Positions 60,766-64,000 of a stretch of DNA of 64,000 nt are shown here, in pieces. The translations under genes were made by a program, and so were the position numbers. The first letter of the stretch is position 1. Each line of letters opens with the position of its first letter. Below the pieces are notes generated by a model that worked only from the letters and a program-made list of their open reading frames with translations, ran no database searches and was not told the origin of the DNA. The DNA is from Synchiropus splendidus (Eukaryota; Chordata; Actinopteri; Syngnathiformes; Callionymidae): assembly GCF_027744825.2 (NCBI RefSeq), contig NC_071342.1, positions 12,853,501 to 12,917,500 on the forward strand, in the 5' to 3' direction.

Positions 60766-61227
60766 GTAAGATAAAAAAAAAAGCATACCAGAAACGGACT
60801 TCTTTTTTTGTGCTCTGGCTTCATCATACTCTGCACTACACCTAAGATGGCAACGCTCTGTCCTTGTGAATTCAGAGAACTTTTGTGAGGGCAGTCCGCC
60901 TCCCTCCCAGCCATCATTACGCATCTCTGCCTCGACTATCCTCCATCACATTCAACATGGCCTGGAAAAGCCCACCTGCTTCTTCACAAAGCCCGGAATT
61001 TGTGTCTTTATATAGTCAATGTCTTCAGCTGCAACAGCTCTTCCCATCAATGTATTCACAACATGATCATAGAAATTATGAAAATTACTGAACGGTGTAT
61101 TATTCAGGACATGTAGTTCAAATAAGTAGTTTAATTCAGAGTTTATCTGAGCTGCTAAAGATTTAATGTCATGGGCCGAGGAGAGAATGATTCCAACAAA
61201 CCTTGGCTATTAGTGGAAGATGTAAAT

Positions 61228-61325
61228 AGTAACAACGGGTAGATGAGTATCATGAGGTGTCATGAAACAGCACTGCAGGGTTGATGAAACAGTTTCCTGA
61301 TTTTCAGAGGTCACTTCTTTCTCCA
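61228..61325. mobile_element. MITE, GGGTAGATGAGG family, truncated
   Basis: Left end 'acgggtagatgagtatcatg' and 'gcagggttgatgaaacagtttcctgattttcagaggtcact' are present; the right half is missing. Confidence 0.65.
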
Positions 61326-63229
61326 TGGAGACAGTTTCACTCGACTCAGCATCAATGGTTCAAATTTCAGTATCAATCATTTGAGCTCAGTCCAGGAGGA
61401 TGCCAACAATGCATCATCTATTCTGAACTGCATTGGTGTCAGGTACCGTATTGAATCGTATTGAAACGGTTGACGTCATCAGCAAATGGCGGCCTGGACA
61501 TATTTTCCAAGCAAGATTGTTCCTGTTGTTGTGGACAGGTGTAGAAAGATATGTCTGTTGAATGTACATTGGATGTGTCATTTAATAATGAAAATGAAAA
61601 TATTCGATTGAAAAACAATGCAACTCAGTTTAAAACAAAGGTGAACAAAACTATGTACTGTGTACTATGTACAAAAACTGTGTACAATAATAATAATAAT
61701 AAACAATGGAAAATCTGTTGAAGAACGAAATCAGAATCAGCTTCATTGTCTTGGTCAGTGAGGATCCCACCAATAAAATAAAATAAAATAAAAATAATAG
61801 AATTAACTGGTAAATAAATAACCCACAAACCACATGGCAGTGACTCTAATTACACAAATAAAAAAAGTAAGGAATGATCCTGGCTAGTGAACTACAGTCG
61901 TCCCTTAGACAAACAAGCAACGATCAATGTGGTGCATCAATTATCCAATCTTCAAAATTGATGCTAATGCCATTGAAATTCAAAATAAAAAGGAACTCCT
62001 CTGTGCATAATTGTGCATTATTATGGACGACTTTTAGCAGGACCGAGGAGGGATTTGAGGGGTTGGAAATGTTTCCTTGCAAGACTCACATTGAGTCTTG
62101 TTTGTGCTTCTTTTCTTCAATTGTTATTTACACTTTTTTTCTGTGGAATAAACGCATCATATCAAAAGAAAATATATGGAGAAAGTGATTAATACCGAAG
62201 ACACATATTTGACATTTTCCTGGTTTGAATTCCTGATATTCACAGTCAGATGTGATATTTATTGGAAAAAAAACGCCCAGAAAAATGTTCCTTGCAAGAT
62301 TGATCACTGTTATTGTGCTGGAAATGGGTTGCCTTCTCCATGTGGTGCCAAATATAAAAGAAAGTTAAAGGAAAACTGCAGTACCAGAATAAACTGTTAT
62401 GATAAGGTTGAGCCTCCTGTGGACATTATTCTTATTTCTGTTTGTCAGTGCAGCGTCATGAGGTGACAGAGCTTATCAGCCTCATCATAATCTGGGAACC
62501 AAATGAGCTTCAGTTGGTCTTTATAGAAGCGGATTCTATCATAACTTGGAAATAATGAATCTATTTAATTATGGCAATCCAAGGTGGTGACACCAGGCAG
62601 CTTCACCAAAGGCATGGCTGAAAACGAATCGGTGTTAAAACGAAGCATTTCTCTGGCAGTAAAGATCATGAAAGTAGGACAGGGAATAGTGTAACGCCGG
62701 TTTCCTGCAAGCGGTGAATGGGACACATTTTCGATCAAGGAATCACTTCTGAGAAAAGATACGGTTTACAAACTAGAGGGAAAGAGGTGTGTTCAGGGTG
62801 ATGTGAAAGGACGTGAGACCATTAGCTCTTCCTGGTCATTCACCATTACTTCATGCAGTGAAGTACTGAAATTTCTTCACTCTCTCTATGCAATGTCTGA
62901 GGCTACTTTTGCATCTCTGCGGACAGTCCAAGTGCCATGGCCAGTAAAGTGCCACTCACCATAAGTGTCTGTTTAACTCAGGCTTTTATTTGAAATGTCA
63001 CTGTCAGCATAAATCCTAAAATCTGTACCTTAACAGAAAGAACCAGGCAATATTTGAATCATATCTGAAGCATCTACAACTACTGTCCTAGAATAATGAA
63101 TAATGTGAATTATCTTTAAAAAAGCCCAGTTAATGATAGAAAATAAATCCAAACTTCAATATTAGTCAAGATTAGTCTCCATGTAACTAAATAAAAATGT
63201 GATAAATGTACTAAGTTATTATCCATGAA

Positions 63230-63356
63230 TGATGACATTTCATGAAGCAGTGTCTTATTTTTCAGAATCCAATACATGGCAGTATCTACTGCCAAAAAAT
63301 GAGGACACTGTTTCATCAAGACATCTCCGCCGCTTCATGAAACCTCATCAACCTAT
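63230..63356. mobile_element. MITE, GGGTAGATGAGG family, internally deleted copy
   Basis: Short copy with 'atttcatgaagcagtgtctta', 'acatggcagtatctactgcc' and 'gtttcatcaagac...cttcatgaaacctcatcaacc'. It lies directly against the next, longer copy. Confidence 0.55.
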
Positions 63357-63360
63357 CAGA

Positions 63361-63565
63361 TGGTTAGCTGAGGTATCATGAAACAGTACTGCAGGGTTGA
63401 TGAAACAGTGTCCTCATTTTCAGAGGACACTAGATGGTTTAGAAATGATGTGAGGCTTCATTGAATTAGTTGTTGGATTCCAAACACTTTACAGCAGACA
63501 GTGCCATCTGGTGGCCGGTGAAAATCAGGACACTGTTTCATGAAGCCTCATGTACCCATCACTAC
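63361..63565. mobile_element. MITE, GGGTAGATGAGG family, near full length
   Basis: Reads 'gctgaggtatcatgaaacagtactgcagggttgatgaaacagtgtcc', 'tttagaaatgatgtgaggcttcattgaattagttgtt', 'cagtgccatctggtggcc', and ends 'gtttcatgaagcctcatgtacccatcacta'. The best-preserved member with copy 1. Confidence 0.8.
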
Positions 63566-64000
63566 CAAGAATGATAGAAATGTAGTCGAAATAAATTCCA
63601 TCCTCTCTGTGTTGTGTGAACAATGACACCACCTTCTATCCCATTGACTTTTTATGAGATGTTCGAAACAAAGCCATAGAGAAAAGTCATTTTCTATATT
63701 TCTAGACTGATATTTTAAGCAAAAATACTGAGCGACACAGAGCATGAAAAGTGACTGTTCCTCACTATTTGCAATTTTAAATAACAAGTATAACAGTGGC
63801 GGTTTAACACTATTTTCAAGTGTGTTTCAGCTCAATGAAACTTTTAATAGCGGCTTATTCTAACTTCAGTGACTTTATTATACTCTAAGAACCCTTCAAC
63901 TTAAGTGTGTCTACCTAGCGCAGTAGGAATATGAAGAATAAAGCAGTTTCACCATCGCTGAGAAAACATTTTAACGACAATTCTGGACTTTTTTTTTTCA

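Larger units (their letters stand above)
60770..64000. other. Intergenic or intronic sequence at right end
   Basis: Holds a truncated MITE (61228-61325), short (TAA)n and (AAAAT)n runs near 61686 and 61779, and two MITE copies (63230-63356 and 63361-63565). No EGF exon for eys and no continuation of the 60.5-kb candidate could be supported. Confidence 0.5.

Noticed and set aside
62176..62466. Cysteine-rich plus-strand ORF
   Set aside because: Cysteine spacing fits no EGF or other module, composition matches AT-rich background, and there is no supporting donor or promoter.

Overview
This is vertebrate nuclear DNA, almost certainly from a ray-finned (teleost) fish. Exons are short with GT-AG introns of 0.1 to 14 kb. 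Most of the window is AT-rich intron with long (AT)n tracts, many small non-autonomous DNA transposons of types common in fish, and a 5'-truncated non-LTR retrotransposon. There are no bacterial-style operons, no CRISPR and no convincing RNA gene.

One gene dominates: 16 internal coding exons on the minus strand, from 53870 down to 5505. Together they hold 2386 coding bases, about 795 residues, and every exon-exon junction keeps reading frame and splice phase. The encoded segment is ten consecutive EGF-like repeats, a laminin-G (LamG) domain, a Ser/Thr/Ala-rich linker, an eleventh EGF repeat, and the first part of a second LamG domain. This order, the fine exon splitting of the LamG domains and the unusual seventh EGF repeat fit eys (eyes shut homolog, the photoreceptor extracellular matrix protein lost in mouse and rat) better than crumbs. 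The signal peptide and first exons lie beyond the right edge. The rest of LamG2 and the C-terminal LamG/EGF units lie beyond the left edge.

Layout from left to right: 1-5504 is an eys intron with a hAT-like miniature transposon, low-complexity DNA and an 11-copy minisatellite that ends 129 bases from the last visible exon. 5505-5655 and 19695-19871 are the two LamG2 exons, split by a 14-kb intron holding several transposons. 26416-32936 holds EGF11 and LamG1, interrupted by two (AT)n tracts, the right end of a composite repeat and a LINE 3' fragment. 39309-53870 holds the ten EGF repeats. 53871-64000 is upstream sequence with no further EGF exon seen. At 60440-60765 it holds a promoter-like block and a possible first exon on the plus strand that I do not recognise.

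No new biological system with several cooperating genes is visible. The most unusual items are the domain-level oddities in the eys segment (a four-cysteine EGF10, a seven-cysteine EGF8, no long linker exon before LamG1), the quantised minisatellite, a seven-copy MITE family, a head-to-head pair of mariner-like MITEs, and the unexplained plus-strand candidate at 60.5 kb.
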